Shown piece after piece: positions 1 to 5,164 of a stretch of DNA of 6,658 nucleotides. Position 1 is the first letter of the stretch. Each line of letters starts with the position of its first letter. The notes below the pieces were generated by a model that saw nothing but the letters and a program-made list of their open reading frames with translations, was not told the origin of the DNA and ran no database searches. This DNA comes from Yoonia sp. (lineage in GTDB: Bacteria; Pseudomonadota; Alphaproteobacteria; Rhodobacterales; Rhodobacteraceae). The DNA lies in assembly GCA_020627605.1 (NCBI GenBank), contig JAHDGO010000115.1, positions 1 to 6,658 of the forward strand, in the 5' to 3' direction. A program made the position numbers and the translations under genes.

Positions 1-374
1 GCCCGTAGGCTGCGACGACGACCACCGTGGTGGCGGATTGCGCCGGCGGCGAAGCCGAGCAGCGCGGACAGCGCCAGCGTCAGCGCCAATAGGATTGCAA
101 ACAAGATAAAGCCGGTCAAATAGAAGCGGCCCAGCCTTTGTGGTCGCGCAAGCGAAATACCGCGATGCTGCATGCGTGTCTCCCCAAACATCATCGCCCG
201 CAGCATTAGGAAAAGAACAAAAACGTAGGGAACAAATGTGATCGAAAGCCCTTTGTCAAAATACTCCGCAAAGATGCTGATCCCCAGCAAAAACAGCGCC
301 ATGCCCAGGACAAAGCCGGGGGCCAAGCGGATGAAGCGCCATGTGTAGCGATAGGGTTCGGTGATTGCGCGCAT
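1..374 (-). CDS. Unrecognised integral membrane protein, N-terminal 124 residues (cut by window edge)
   Basis: An open frame with no stop runs from an ATG at 374 leftward off the window, giving at least 124 residues. I do not recognise the family. The protein begins with a basic, aromatic N-terminus (MRAITEPYRYTWRF). Three hydrophobic stretches suitable as membrane helices follow, at about residues 18-38, 44-64 and 84-112. The loop between the second and third (about 65-83) is basic, and a run of His, Gly and Arg (about 115-124) comes right after the third. This pattern suggests an inner-membrane protein with several helices and cytoplasmic basic loops. Third codon positions are GC-biased and no competing frame is as long, so I take it as a real gene. 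The start is the first ATG after the intergenic gap, but only a weak purine-rich ribosome site (AGAAAGA) precedes it. It is divergent from the DUF2937 gene. No function can be assigned. Confidence 0.72.
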   Translation of the reverse strand, partial: MRAITEPYRYTWRFIRLAPGFVLGMALFLLGISIFAEYFDKGLSITFVPYVFVLFLMLRAMMFGETRMQHRGISLARPQRLGRFYLTGFILFAILLALTLALSALLGFAAGAIRHHGGRRRSLR

Positions 375-405
375 GGGGAGTCTTTCTAGTGGTCTGGCTC
401 AACCC

Positions 406-434
406 CAAATAGGTGCGCCATCGCCGATTGTTAA
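406..434 (-). promoter_or_regulatory. Possible sigma70-type promoter for the leftward membrane protein gene
   Basis: On the minus strand TTAACA (positions 434-429) resembles a -35 box at 5 of 6 bases. After a 17-bp spacer it is followed by TATTTG (411-406), a weak -10 at 3 of 6. It lies about 30 bp upstream of the ATG at 374. Spacing and position fit, but the -10 match is poor and this rests on sequence resemblance only. Confidence 0.25.
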
Positions 435-481
435 GCGCAGATTTGCCCGGATGCCGCGAAAGATTTGGCCACATCCCCGAT

Positions 482-509
482 TTGCCGTTAAACTGCCGCA
501 AAACAAAAT
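482..509 (+). promoter_or_regulatory. Possible sigma70-type promoter for the DUF2937 gene
   Basis: TTGCCG (482-487) and CAAAAT (504-509) each match the sigma70 consensus at 4 of 6 positions and are separated by 16 bp. The pair lies in a locally AT-richer stretch 47 bp upstream of the start at 557. This is a weak candidate. No operator-like symmetry was seen next to it. Confidence 0.22.
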
Positions 510-524
510 GTCATGAGGCAGCAG

Positions 525-560
525 ATGACACACAATTCCCTTTTTGGGGCGCTGACATGA
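525..560 (+). other. Possible 11-codon leader ORF coupled to the DUF2937 gene
   Basis: ATG at 525 is preceded at 6 nt by TGAGG (514-518), a fair ribosome-binding site. It opens an 11-codon frame, MTHNSLFGALT, whose TGA (558-560) overlaps the DUF2937 ATG (557-559) as ATGA. The DUF2937 start itself has no convincing Shine-Dalgarno sequence. Translation could therefore begin on this mini-ORF and restart downstream. An in-frame ATG at 513 has no ribosome site. ORFs this short are common by chance, so confidence is low. Confidence 0.2.
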
Positions 561-1165
561 TCCGCGCCCTTTGTCTGGTTGGCGGACTGGCCGGGGCCGC
601 CGGACTATCGCAGGCCCCCGAATTTTCCCAGCAATACCTGCAACGTCTGGCCGGGCAGGTTGATGCGCTGACGCAGGTGGTTGTCGCATTTGATCACACC
701 GCCCTTGCTGATGGCTTGGGCCGGGAAGAGATGTTGCAGGCCATGGAAGCCACCCCATTGGTCGCATCGCAGGCCACCATGTGGCGCGGGACATTTGCCC
801 GCCATGCCCGGCTGTCCGATCATCTGACCGTCCTGCGTGAGGCCACCCCGCTGGAACGTCTGACGATGCCGCACCGGATGCTGGATGCAGAGACTGTTCG
901 GGCGGCCTGGGCCGATTTCACGCCTGCTGTGCCGCTCAGCGCCGCCGGGCTGGCCGCTGCAGGGGGCGGTTTCGTGGGGGGCTGGGCCATCTTCGGTCTG
1001 TTGGCCACTGCGCTGGCATGGCCTCTGCGCCGCCAAGGGCGCGGCACGGCCCGTCAGCCACAGCGCCGCGCGCCAGCCATCAAGAAAGACCCGCCAGTGA
1101 TGCGCCCGCGTCTGGTCGCCAGCCAACCGGATAACAAACCCCGTTTAGCCGGGGTGCGCCGCTAG
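557..1165 (+). CDS. DUF2937 family inner-membrane protein
   Basis: This 202-residue protein is recognised as DUF2937, a proteobacterial family of unknown function, from its N-terminal pattern: a hydrophobic GGLAGAAGLSQ stretch followed by PEFSQQYLQRLAGQVDAL. Residues 1-19 form a hydrophobic N-terminal anchor. Residues 20-125 are soluble and mainly helical, and a second membrane helix lies at about 129-156. A tail of about 45 residues (158-202), very rich in Arg, Lys and Pro, follows. Both ends probably lie in the cytoplasm with the middle domain in the periplasm, because the tail is strongly basic. The frame is open upstream to an ATG at 413, but the family's N-terminus begins at 557, so I chose that start despite its weak ribosome site. 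The lolC-type gene begins 58 bp downstream and could share its transcript. The family call is firm; the role is unknown. Confidence 0.85.
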   Translation: MIRALCLVGGLAGAAGLSQAPEFSQQYLQRLAGQVDALTQVVVAFDHTALADGLGREEMLQAMEATPLVASQATMWRGTFARHARLSDHLTVLREATPLERLTMPHRMLDAETVRAAWADFTPAVPLSAAGLAAAGGGFVGGWAIFGLLATALAWPLRRQGRGTARQPQRRAPAIKKDPPVMRPRLVASQPDNKPRLAGVRR

Positions 1166-1208
1166 CGCTTGACCATTGCGCCCATCGGCCCCACGTTGCG
1201 CCGCAATC

Positions 1209-1218
1209 AGGAACGGAG
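1209..1218 (+). promoter_or_regulatory. Ribosome-binding site that sets the lolC start
   Basis: AGGAACGGAG (1209-1218) places GGAG 5 nt before the ATG at 1224. The in-frame ATG 48 bases upstream (1176) has no comparable site and would add a Pro/Arg/Cys-bearing stretch atypical of Lol permeases. The 1224 start is therefore preferred. Confidence 0.65.
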
Positions 1219-1223
1219 CAGCC

Positions 1224-2489
1224 ATGGCCGCTGTCAGACATACAAAACCCTTCGCCAAGTTCGAATGGATGATCGCATGGCGCTATATCCGCGCCAAGCG
1301 CGCCGAGGGTGGCGTCAGCGTGATGACCTGGATCAGCCTGATCGGCGTCACACTGGCGGTCTTTGCCCTGATCGCGACGCTTGCCGTGCGCTCTGGCTTT
1401 CGGGCGGAGTTTATCGACACGATTGCCGGGGCCAATGCCCATGTAACGGTGGTGCAGCCGCGCGCGGTGATTGAGGACCACGAAGACATGGCCCAGCGGA
1501 TCATGGCGATTGAGGGTGTCCGCTCTGTCGCGCCACTGGTCCGGGGGCAGGCCATGGCCTCTGCCAATGGCAGCCTTGGGCTGGCGGATATTCACGGGAT
1601 CAGGCTGGAGGACCTCAAAGCCTCTGACGCGATTGTCGACAGCGAGCGCACGCAGGGCAATCTGGATGATCTGCCCAACGGCATTGCACTGGGGTCGGAA
1701 CTGGCCAACCGCCTGGGGCTGACCGTTGGCGACCGGATCGAGATTACGACGCGGTCAGGGGCCGCCACACCAATGGGGACGGCGACCCGGCGTAACGCCT
1801 ATGATGTGGTCTTTATCTTTTCGACCGGGCGCTTTCAGATTGACGAGGTGCGCGCCTATCTGCCGTTTGAAACCGCGCAGCTGATCTTCAACCGCGATGG
1901 TGTGGCGGATGAGCTGGAAATCAGGCTTGAAGACCTCAACCAGTCCGAAGAGCTGAAACAGCCCATCGCCAATGCCGCTGGCCCTGGTATGTGGGCCTAT
2001 AGCTGGCAGGACCGGGTCGGGCGGTTTCTGCGTGCCCTGACGATAGAGGACAACGTGATGTTCATCATCCTGTCGATCCTCGTGCTTGTCGCCTCGATGA
2101 ATATCATCAGCGGGCTGATCATGCTGGTCAAAAACAAGGGGCGCGATGTGGGCATTCTGCGCACCATGGGCCTGACCGAAGGGTCAGTTCTGCGGGTATT
2201 TTTCATCTGCGGGGCAGGGATCGGCACCATCGGCACCATCTTTGGCGTGATCCTTGGGTGCCTGTTTGCGATCTACATCGACACGATCTTCAGCTTCGTG
2301 AACTACGTGGCCGGTGGCGGGGTCTGGGACCCCTCCATCAGGGGCATCTACAATATTCCGGCAGAGCTGCGGTTGATCGACGTGATCAAGGCGGTGTCGC
2401 TGTCGCTGGGCCTGTCATGGATCGTGACGATCTTTCCGGCCCGCCGCGCTGCCCGCATGAACCCGGTTGAGGCGCTGCGCTATGAGTGA
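1224..2489 (+). CDS. lolC: Lipoprotein-releasing ABC transporter permease (LolC/LolE/LolF type)
   Basis: This 421-residue inner-membrane permease extracts mature lipoproteins from the inner membrane, powered by LolD, and passes them to the periplasmic carrier LolA. Residues 13-27 hold the family's N-terminal amphipathic segment (FEWMIAWRYIRAKRA). TM1 lies at about 33-54, followed by a large periplasmic MacB-PCD-like domain (about 60-265) with the FSTGRFQIDEVRAYLPF segment at 199-215. The FtsX domain has TM2 (277-300), TM3 (324-350) and TM4 (389-404). NKGRDVGILRTMG at 304-316 is the cytoplasmic coupling helix that docks on LolD. The C-terminus, FPARRAARMNPVEALRYE, is the conserved family ending. 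Only one permease gene accompanies lolD, so a homodimer (LolF-like) rather than a LolCE heterodimer is inferred. The stop codon overlaps the lolD start by 8 bp, so the two are translationally coupled. Confidence 0.95.
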   Translation: MAAVRHTKPFAKFEWMIAWRYIRAKRAEGGVSVMTWISLIGVTLAVFALIATLAVRSGFRAEFIDTIAGANAHVTVVQPRAVIEDHEDMAQRIMAIEGVRSVAPLVRGQAMASANGSLGLADIHGIRLEDLKASDAIVDSERTQGNLDDLPNGIALGSELANRLGLTVGDRIEITTRSGAATPMGTATRRNAYDVVFIFSTGRFQIDEVRAYLPFETAQLIFNRDGVADELEIRLEDLNQSEELKQPIANAAGPGMWAYSWQDRVGRFLRALTIEDNVMFIILSILVLVASMNIISGLIMLVKNKGRDVGILRTMGLTEGSVLRVFFICGAGIGTIGTIFGVILGCLFAIYIDTIFSFVNYVAGGGVWDPSIRGIYNIPAELRLIDVIKAVSLSLGLSWIVTIFPARRAARMNPVEALRYE

Positions 2490-3165
2490 TCTGACACTAC
2501 AGGTCAGCGGGCTGACCAAATCCTACAATGCGGGCAAACCCAATCAGGTGAATGTCCTGCAGGGCGCATCGCTTGACGTGGCCGCGGGCGAGGTTGTGGC
2601 CCTTGTCGCCCCGTCCGGCGCTGGCAAATCAACCTTGCTGCATATTGCCGGGCTGCTGGATACACCTGATGCCGGCACGGTACGCATCGCTGGCGAGGAT
2701 ATGACGAACCTGAGCGACCGCAAGCGCACCGCCGTGCGCCGTGCGACCGTCGGGTTTATCTATCAGTTCCACCACCTGTTGCCGGAATTCACGGCGCTGG
2801 AAAACATTGTCCTGCCACAACTGGCCAATGGCGCCGGCGACAAGGCGGCAGTGACGCGCGCGCAGGAATTGCTGGCCAAGGTCGGCATCGCGGAACGCGC
2901 CGGTCATCGGCCTGCGGCCCTGTCAGGGGGCGAGCAACAGCGCGTGGCGTTCTGCCGGGCGCTGGCCAACGAACCCAAGCTGTTGCTGGCAGATGAACCG
3001 ACAGGCAACCTTGATCCCGAAACATCGGACCGTGTCTTTGACACGCTGATGTCTTTGGTCCGCGACACCGGCCTTGCCGCCGTGATTGCCACACATAACC
3101 TTGAATTGGCCGCGCGAATGGACCGTCAGGTCCGGATGACAGGCGGCGTGTTGGAGCCACTATGA
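2482..3165 (+). CDS. lolD: Lipoprotein-releasing ABC transporter ATP-binding protein LolD
   Basis: This 227-residue cytoplasmic ATPase drives lipoprotein release by the permease encoded just upstream. All ABC motifs are present in order: Walker A APSGAGKST (43-51, Lys49), Q-loop Gln95 in FIYQFHHLLPEF, signature LSGGEQQR (147-154), Walker B LLLADEP (167-173, catalytic Glu172), the D-loop GNLD (175-178) and switch His205 in IATHN. FHHLLPEFTALENI after the Q-loop is characteristic of LolD and of its MacB and FtsE relatives. The first Gly of the usual Walker A is Ala43, a variation I recall as common in alphaproteobacterial LolD. The ATG at 2482 lies inside the permease stop region. Five upstream in-frame codons are possible but would deepen the overlap, and the family starts near MSDLTLQVSGL. 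Length is normal. The next gene begins within its stop codon (ATGA), giving a tightly coupled trio. Confidence 0.96.
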   Translation: MSDLTLQVSGLTKSYNAGKPNQVNVLQGASLDVAAGEVVALVAPSGAGKSTLLHIAGLLDTPDAGTVRIAGEDMTNLSDRKRTAVRRATVGFIYQFHHLLPEFTALENIVLPQLANGAGDKAAVTRAQELLAKVGIAERAGHRPAALSGGEQQRVAFCRALANEPKLLLADEPTGNLDPETSDRVFDTLMSLVRDTGLAAVIATHNLELAARMDRQVRMTGGVLEPL

Positions 3166-4136
3166 TGATTACAGTTTCCGAAATCGAAGACCGCAGCCGT
3201 GCTGCCCTGCTGGCCCATGGCGCCGGTGAAATGCAGGCCGCAGCCGTGGCCAAGGCCGTCGCAAGGACAGAGGCCCTGGGCAATGTGATCTGCGGGCTCT
3301 ACTATCTGGAAAGCTATTGCACCCAACTTGCCTCTGGCCGGGTCGATGGCAAGGTCACGCCAGAGATCAGTCGCCCACGCTCCAGCGCTGTTCTGGCCGA
3401 TGCGCGGTTCGGATTTGCCCAGCCCGCCTTTGCCGCTGCCCTGCCAGAGTCTGTCGCGGCTGCGCTGGAAAACGGGGTTGCGACGCTGGCGGTCGCCCAT
3501 GCCCATACCTGCACGTCTTTGGGCTACTTCACAGAACAGATCGCGGCAGCGGGCCTGATCGGGATCGGCTTTACCAATGCCTCCCCCGTTGTGGCACCAC
3601 CGGGCGGCAATGCGCGGGTCATCGGGACAAACCCCATCGCCATGACGGTGCCGGGCGAGGAGGGCCCGGCGATGCATTTCGATTTCTCTACCTCTGCCGT
3701 CGCACTTGGCAAGATCACCATGGCCAAGGCTGCTGGCGAGCAAATCCCGCTTGGCTGGGCCGTGGACAAGGACGGCAATCCGACAACAGACCCAGAGGCG
3801 GCGCTTGCCGGAGCGCTGGTCAGCGCAGGCGGCTACAAAGGCTGGGGCTTTGGCCTGATGGCAGAGTTGCTGGCGGCGGGCATGACCGGGTCTGTCAATT
3901 CACTCGACGTGGCCGGACTGAAAGTGGCCGAAGGCAAACCGCATGATCTGGGCCAGTTCTACATCCTGATGGACCCCGGCACATATCACGCGGGTTTCGC
4001 AGACCGGTTTGCCCGCGTGGCAGAGGCTGTGGCCGCGCAAGAGGGTGCGCGCATCCCCGGCGCTGACCGGCATGTGATGACAGAGGTCGACGTGCCAGAG
4101 GCGCTGTGGGATCAGGTTCTCAAGCTTTCTGCGTGA
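3162..4136 (+). CDS. Ldh family oxidoreductase (malate/L-lactate dehydrogenase-like, NAD(P)-dependent)
   Basis: This 324-residue protein belongs to the LDH2/MDH2 superfamily, which holds sulfolactate, ureidoglycolate and malate dehydrogenases and delta1-piperideine-2-carboxylate reductase. These enzymes interconvert 2-oxo (or cyclic imino) acids and their reduced forms using NAD(P)H. Family landmarks are FTNASPVVAPPGG (137-149), GTNPIAM (155-161), FDFSTSAVALGKI (173-185), IPLGWAVDKDGNPTTDP (195-211) and GGYKGWGFGLM (223-233). The usual N-terminal Ser-His-Gly is absent: the matching region reads NVICGLYYLESY (41-52). His113 and His115 sit where the family normally has an N-S-x-H motif. The substrate cannot be deduced. 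The start overlaps the lolD stop as ATGA, with TTGGAG 5 nt upstream; a second ATG directly follows. The 3' end overlaps the convergent transporter gene by 17 bp. The family is certain; the specific enzyme is unknown. Confidence 0.9.
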   Translation: MMITVSEIEDRSRAALLAHGAGEMQAAAVAKAVARTEALGNVICGLYYLESYCTQLASGRVDGKVTPEISRPRSSAVLADARFGFAQPAFAAALPESVAAALENGVATLAVAHAHTCTSLGYFTEQIAAAGLIGIGFTNASPVVAPPGGNARVIGTNPIAMTVPGEEGPAMHFDFSTSAVALGKITMAKAAGEQIPLGWAVDKDGNPTTDPEAALAGALVSAGGYKGWGFGLMAELLAAGMTGSVNSLDVAGLKVAEGKPHDLGQFYILMDPGTYHAGFADRFARVAEAVAAQEGARIPGADRHVMTEVDVPEALWDQVLKLSA

Positions 4137-4554
4137 CAAAAACGCCCGTCGCCATCAGCGCAATCCCCGCCGCCCGCGTCCAGCTGAGTGGTGTGGGTTG
4201 TGCGCTGAACAGGGCGAAGTGGTCAATCGCAGCGGCTGAGATCAACTGCCCCAGCAGCACAAAGAACACCGCATTGCCCACGCCCATCGTCGGCGCGATC
4301 CATGTGATCGAAAGCACGTAAAATGCGATCAATACACCTGCGAAAAGCAGATGCTTTGGGGCGGTGGCCAGCTTGGCCGTGGCTTGCGGGTTGGTCAGCA
4401 TGGCAACACTGGCGGCCGTCGCAAAAGCCACGACAAAAAGCACGGTGGCGGCCACGGCAGGGGACCCTATACTGCGCCCCAGCGCGGCATTCAGGGCCGC
4501 AAGGACAGGAATGCCGATCCCGGCGAGAAGCATAATCAGGGCATGGTGCAACAT
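4120..4554 (-). CDS. Small DMT-family transporter (YdcZ/DUF606-type)
   Basis: This 144-residue, very hydrophobic protein matches the half-size drug/metabolite transporter family DUF606 (YdcZ-like), whose members are about 140-150 residues with five helices. Predicted helices lie at about 5-25, 33-53, 68-87, 92-113 and 125-142. Typical family features are GIGIPVLAALNAALGRSIGS near the N-terminus and GNAVFFVLLGQLISAAAIDHF (93-113). The protein probably acts as a homodimer in the inner membrane; its substrate is unknown. The start at 4554 is supported by AAAGGA 7 nt upstream. The frame stays open farther upstream, but that stretch would cross the repeat array and is not family-like. The gene is divergent from the cytochrome c gene across a 130-bp repeat-bearing gap, and its end overlaps the Ldh-family gene tail to tail. 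Confidence 0.87.
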   Translation of the reverse strand: MLHHALIMLLAGIGIPVLAALNAALGRSIGSPAVAATVLFVVAFATAASVAMLTNPQATAKLATAPKHLLFAGVLIAFYVLSITWIAPTMGVGNAVFFVLLGQLISAAAIDHFALFSAQPTPLSWTRAAGIALMATGVFVTQKA

Positions 4555-4580
4555 TTGGTGTTCCTTTGCGTCTCTTGCCG

Positions 4581-4589
4581 CCAGACTGA
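4581..4589. promoter_or_regulatory. Isolated CCAGNCTGG-like half of the operator array
   Basis: CCAGACTGA matches the near-palindromic CCAGNCTGG core of the tandem repeats at 8 of 9 positions. It lies 40 bp from the first repeat core, on the transporter side of the divergent gap. It may be a fourth binding site for the same regulator. A single 9-bp match is weak alone and gains weight only from the array beside it. Confidence 0.3.
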
Positions 4590-4617
4590 CCCAGATCAAA
4601 GACCCGGTCCATGTTGA

Positions 4618-4665
4618 ATGCCAGTCTGGTGCAATGCCGGTCTGGTTCAATGCCAGTTTGGGCAA
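4618..4665 (+). repeat. Three tandem 16-bp direct repeats, probable operator array
   Basis: The three units are ATGCCAGTCTGGTGCA (4618-4633), ATGCCGGTCTGGTTCA (4634-4649) and ATGCCAGTTTGGGCAA (4650-4665). Each contains a 9-bp near-palindrome, CCAGTCTGG, CCGGTCTGG or CCAGTTTGG, repeated exactly every 16 bp. The array fills the divergent gap between the DMT transporter and cytochrome c genes and stops 6 bp before the cytochrome ribosome site. The exact period, symmetric core and location suggest a regulator-binding array for one or both genes. No regulator gene lies in the window. No clear sigma70 boxes were found in this gap, so which gene it controls is open. Confidence 0.7.
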
Positions 4666-4671
4666 GACAAC

Positions 4672-4678
4672 AAAGGAG
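4672..4678 (+). promoter_or_regulatory. Strong ribosome-binding site for the cytochrome c gene
   Basis: AAAGGAG ends 6 nt before the ATG at 4685. This is one of the best Shine-Dalgarno matches in the window. It fixes the start at the lipoprotein signal peptide rather than at upstream in-frame codons that would run through the repeat array. Confidence 0.75.
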
Positions 4679-4684
4679 CATGAC

Positions 4685-5068
4685 ATGCGGACGATCATCC
4701 TTTTGGCCATCTGCGCCCTTGGGGCCTGCGTGGAGGAACCACAGGACGGGCGCGCGGCCTATCTGGACAATTGCGCCAGCTGTCATGGCCCGGATGCGAC
4801 CGGTGACGGCCCGGCGGCCCGCGCCATTGGCGTGGTCGCCCCTGATCTGGCAGGTCTGGCCGCGCGCAATGGCGGCACCTTCCCGCGCGATCAGGTGATG
4901 AGCATCATTGACGGGCTGTCCCGCGACCCGCATTTCAGCACCGCCATGCCCGAGTTTGGGGCAGGCGATCTGGGTGAGGTGGTGATCGTGGAAGAGGATG
5001 GACTGGGCACGCCGGTGCCGATGACGCTGCTGTTGTTGACCGATTATCTGGAGAGCATCCAGCGGTAA
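4685..5068 (+). CDS. Lipoprotein class I cytochrome c
   Basis: This 127-residue protein carries one c-type heme and is expected to shuttle electrons in the periplasm while anchored to a membrane by lipid. Residues 1-14 form a short hydrophobic signal, and the lipobox LGAC (12-15) makes Cys15 the predicted lipidated residue. Heme attachment is CASCH (30-34), with His34 as the proximal ligand. Met88 in AMPEFG is the likely distal ligand. The C-terminal part, GTPVPMTLLLLTDYLESIQR, is the usual final helix of small cytochromes c. Val at position +2 is not the inner-membrane retention signal known from E. coli, so outer-membrane sorting is possible, though that rule may not hold in this group. Redox partners are unknown and no oxidase or dehydrogenase gene adjoins it. 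It lies alone between the repeat-bearing divergent gap and the DUF3047 gene. Confidence 0.9.
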   Translation: MRTIILLAICALGACVEEPQDGRAAYLDNCASCHGPDATGDGPAARAIGVVAPDLAGLAARNGGTFPRDQVMSIIDGLSRDPHFSTAMPEFGAGDLGEVVIVEEDGLGTPVPMTLLLLTDYLESIQR

Positions 5069-5074
5069 CCCTGC

Positions 5075-5102
5075 CTGACAATTGCGTGAAAACACGTATC
5101 AC
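5075..5102 (+). promoter_or_regulatory. Possible sigma70-type promoter for the DUF3047 gene
   Basis: CTGACA (5075-5080) matches the -35 consensus at 5 of 6 bases. TATCAC (5097-5102), 16 bp later, matches the -10 at 4 of 6. It begins just after the cytochrome stop and would leave a leader of about 55 nt. It suggests that the DUF3047 gene is transcribed separately from the cytochrome gene. Confidence 0.35.
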
Positions 5103-5164
5103 CCCCTGTGCGATGGGCGCGCTTGCAGTAGATCTAGCGTCAAATCACGCCTCAGGAGGCCCAT

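Noticed and set aside
17..36. The CCACC-GT-GGTGG palindrome near the left edge
   Set aside because: It lies inside the coding frame of the left-edge protein, where it encodes a His/Gly/Arg run, and is explained by that coding sequence.
256..501. An 81-codon minus-strand frame spanning the divergent gap and the left-edge gene
   Set aside because: It overlaps, in another frame, the longer left-edge membrane protein frame, which has coherent helices. No ribosome site or family signal is seen.
605..1126. A 173-codon minus-strand frame opposite the DUF2937 gene
   Set aside because: The plus strand encodes a recognisable family here, and the antisense product has no motif, signal peptide or membrane pattern.
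2608..2634. A defective Walker A in LolD because Ala43 replaces the first Gly
   Set aside because: The essential G-x-G-K-S/T core is intact, and this substitution is, as far as I recall, common in alphaproteobacterial LolD, so the ATPase is expected to be active.
3126..3743. A 205-codon minus-strand frame over the end of lolD and the Ldh-family gene
   Set aside because: It lies antisense to two clearly recognised genes, and its low-complexity composition comes from their GC-biased third positions.
4618..4665. A CRISPR array
   Set aside because: The units are 16 bp and directly abut with no spacers, and no cas gene is present.
4611..4710. An N-terminal extension of the transporter or cytochrome through the repeat array
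   Set aside because: Both frames are open through the array, but family length, the lipobox and good ribosome sites place the real starts at 4554 and 4685.
4223..5095. A 290-codon open frame on the minus strand covering the transporter, the divergent gap and the cytochrome c gene
   Set aside because: It is antisense to the well-supported cytochrome c gene and in a different frame from the transporter. Its product shows no family features and is rich in His, Arg, Gln and Cys, typical of shadow frames in GC-rich DNA.
5085..5096. A small hairpin, CGTG-AAAA-CACG, after the cytochrome gene
   Set aside because: A 4-bp stem with no T-run is too weak to call a terminator or an operator.
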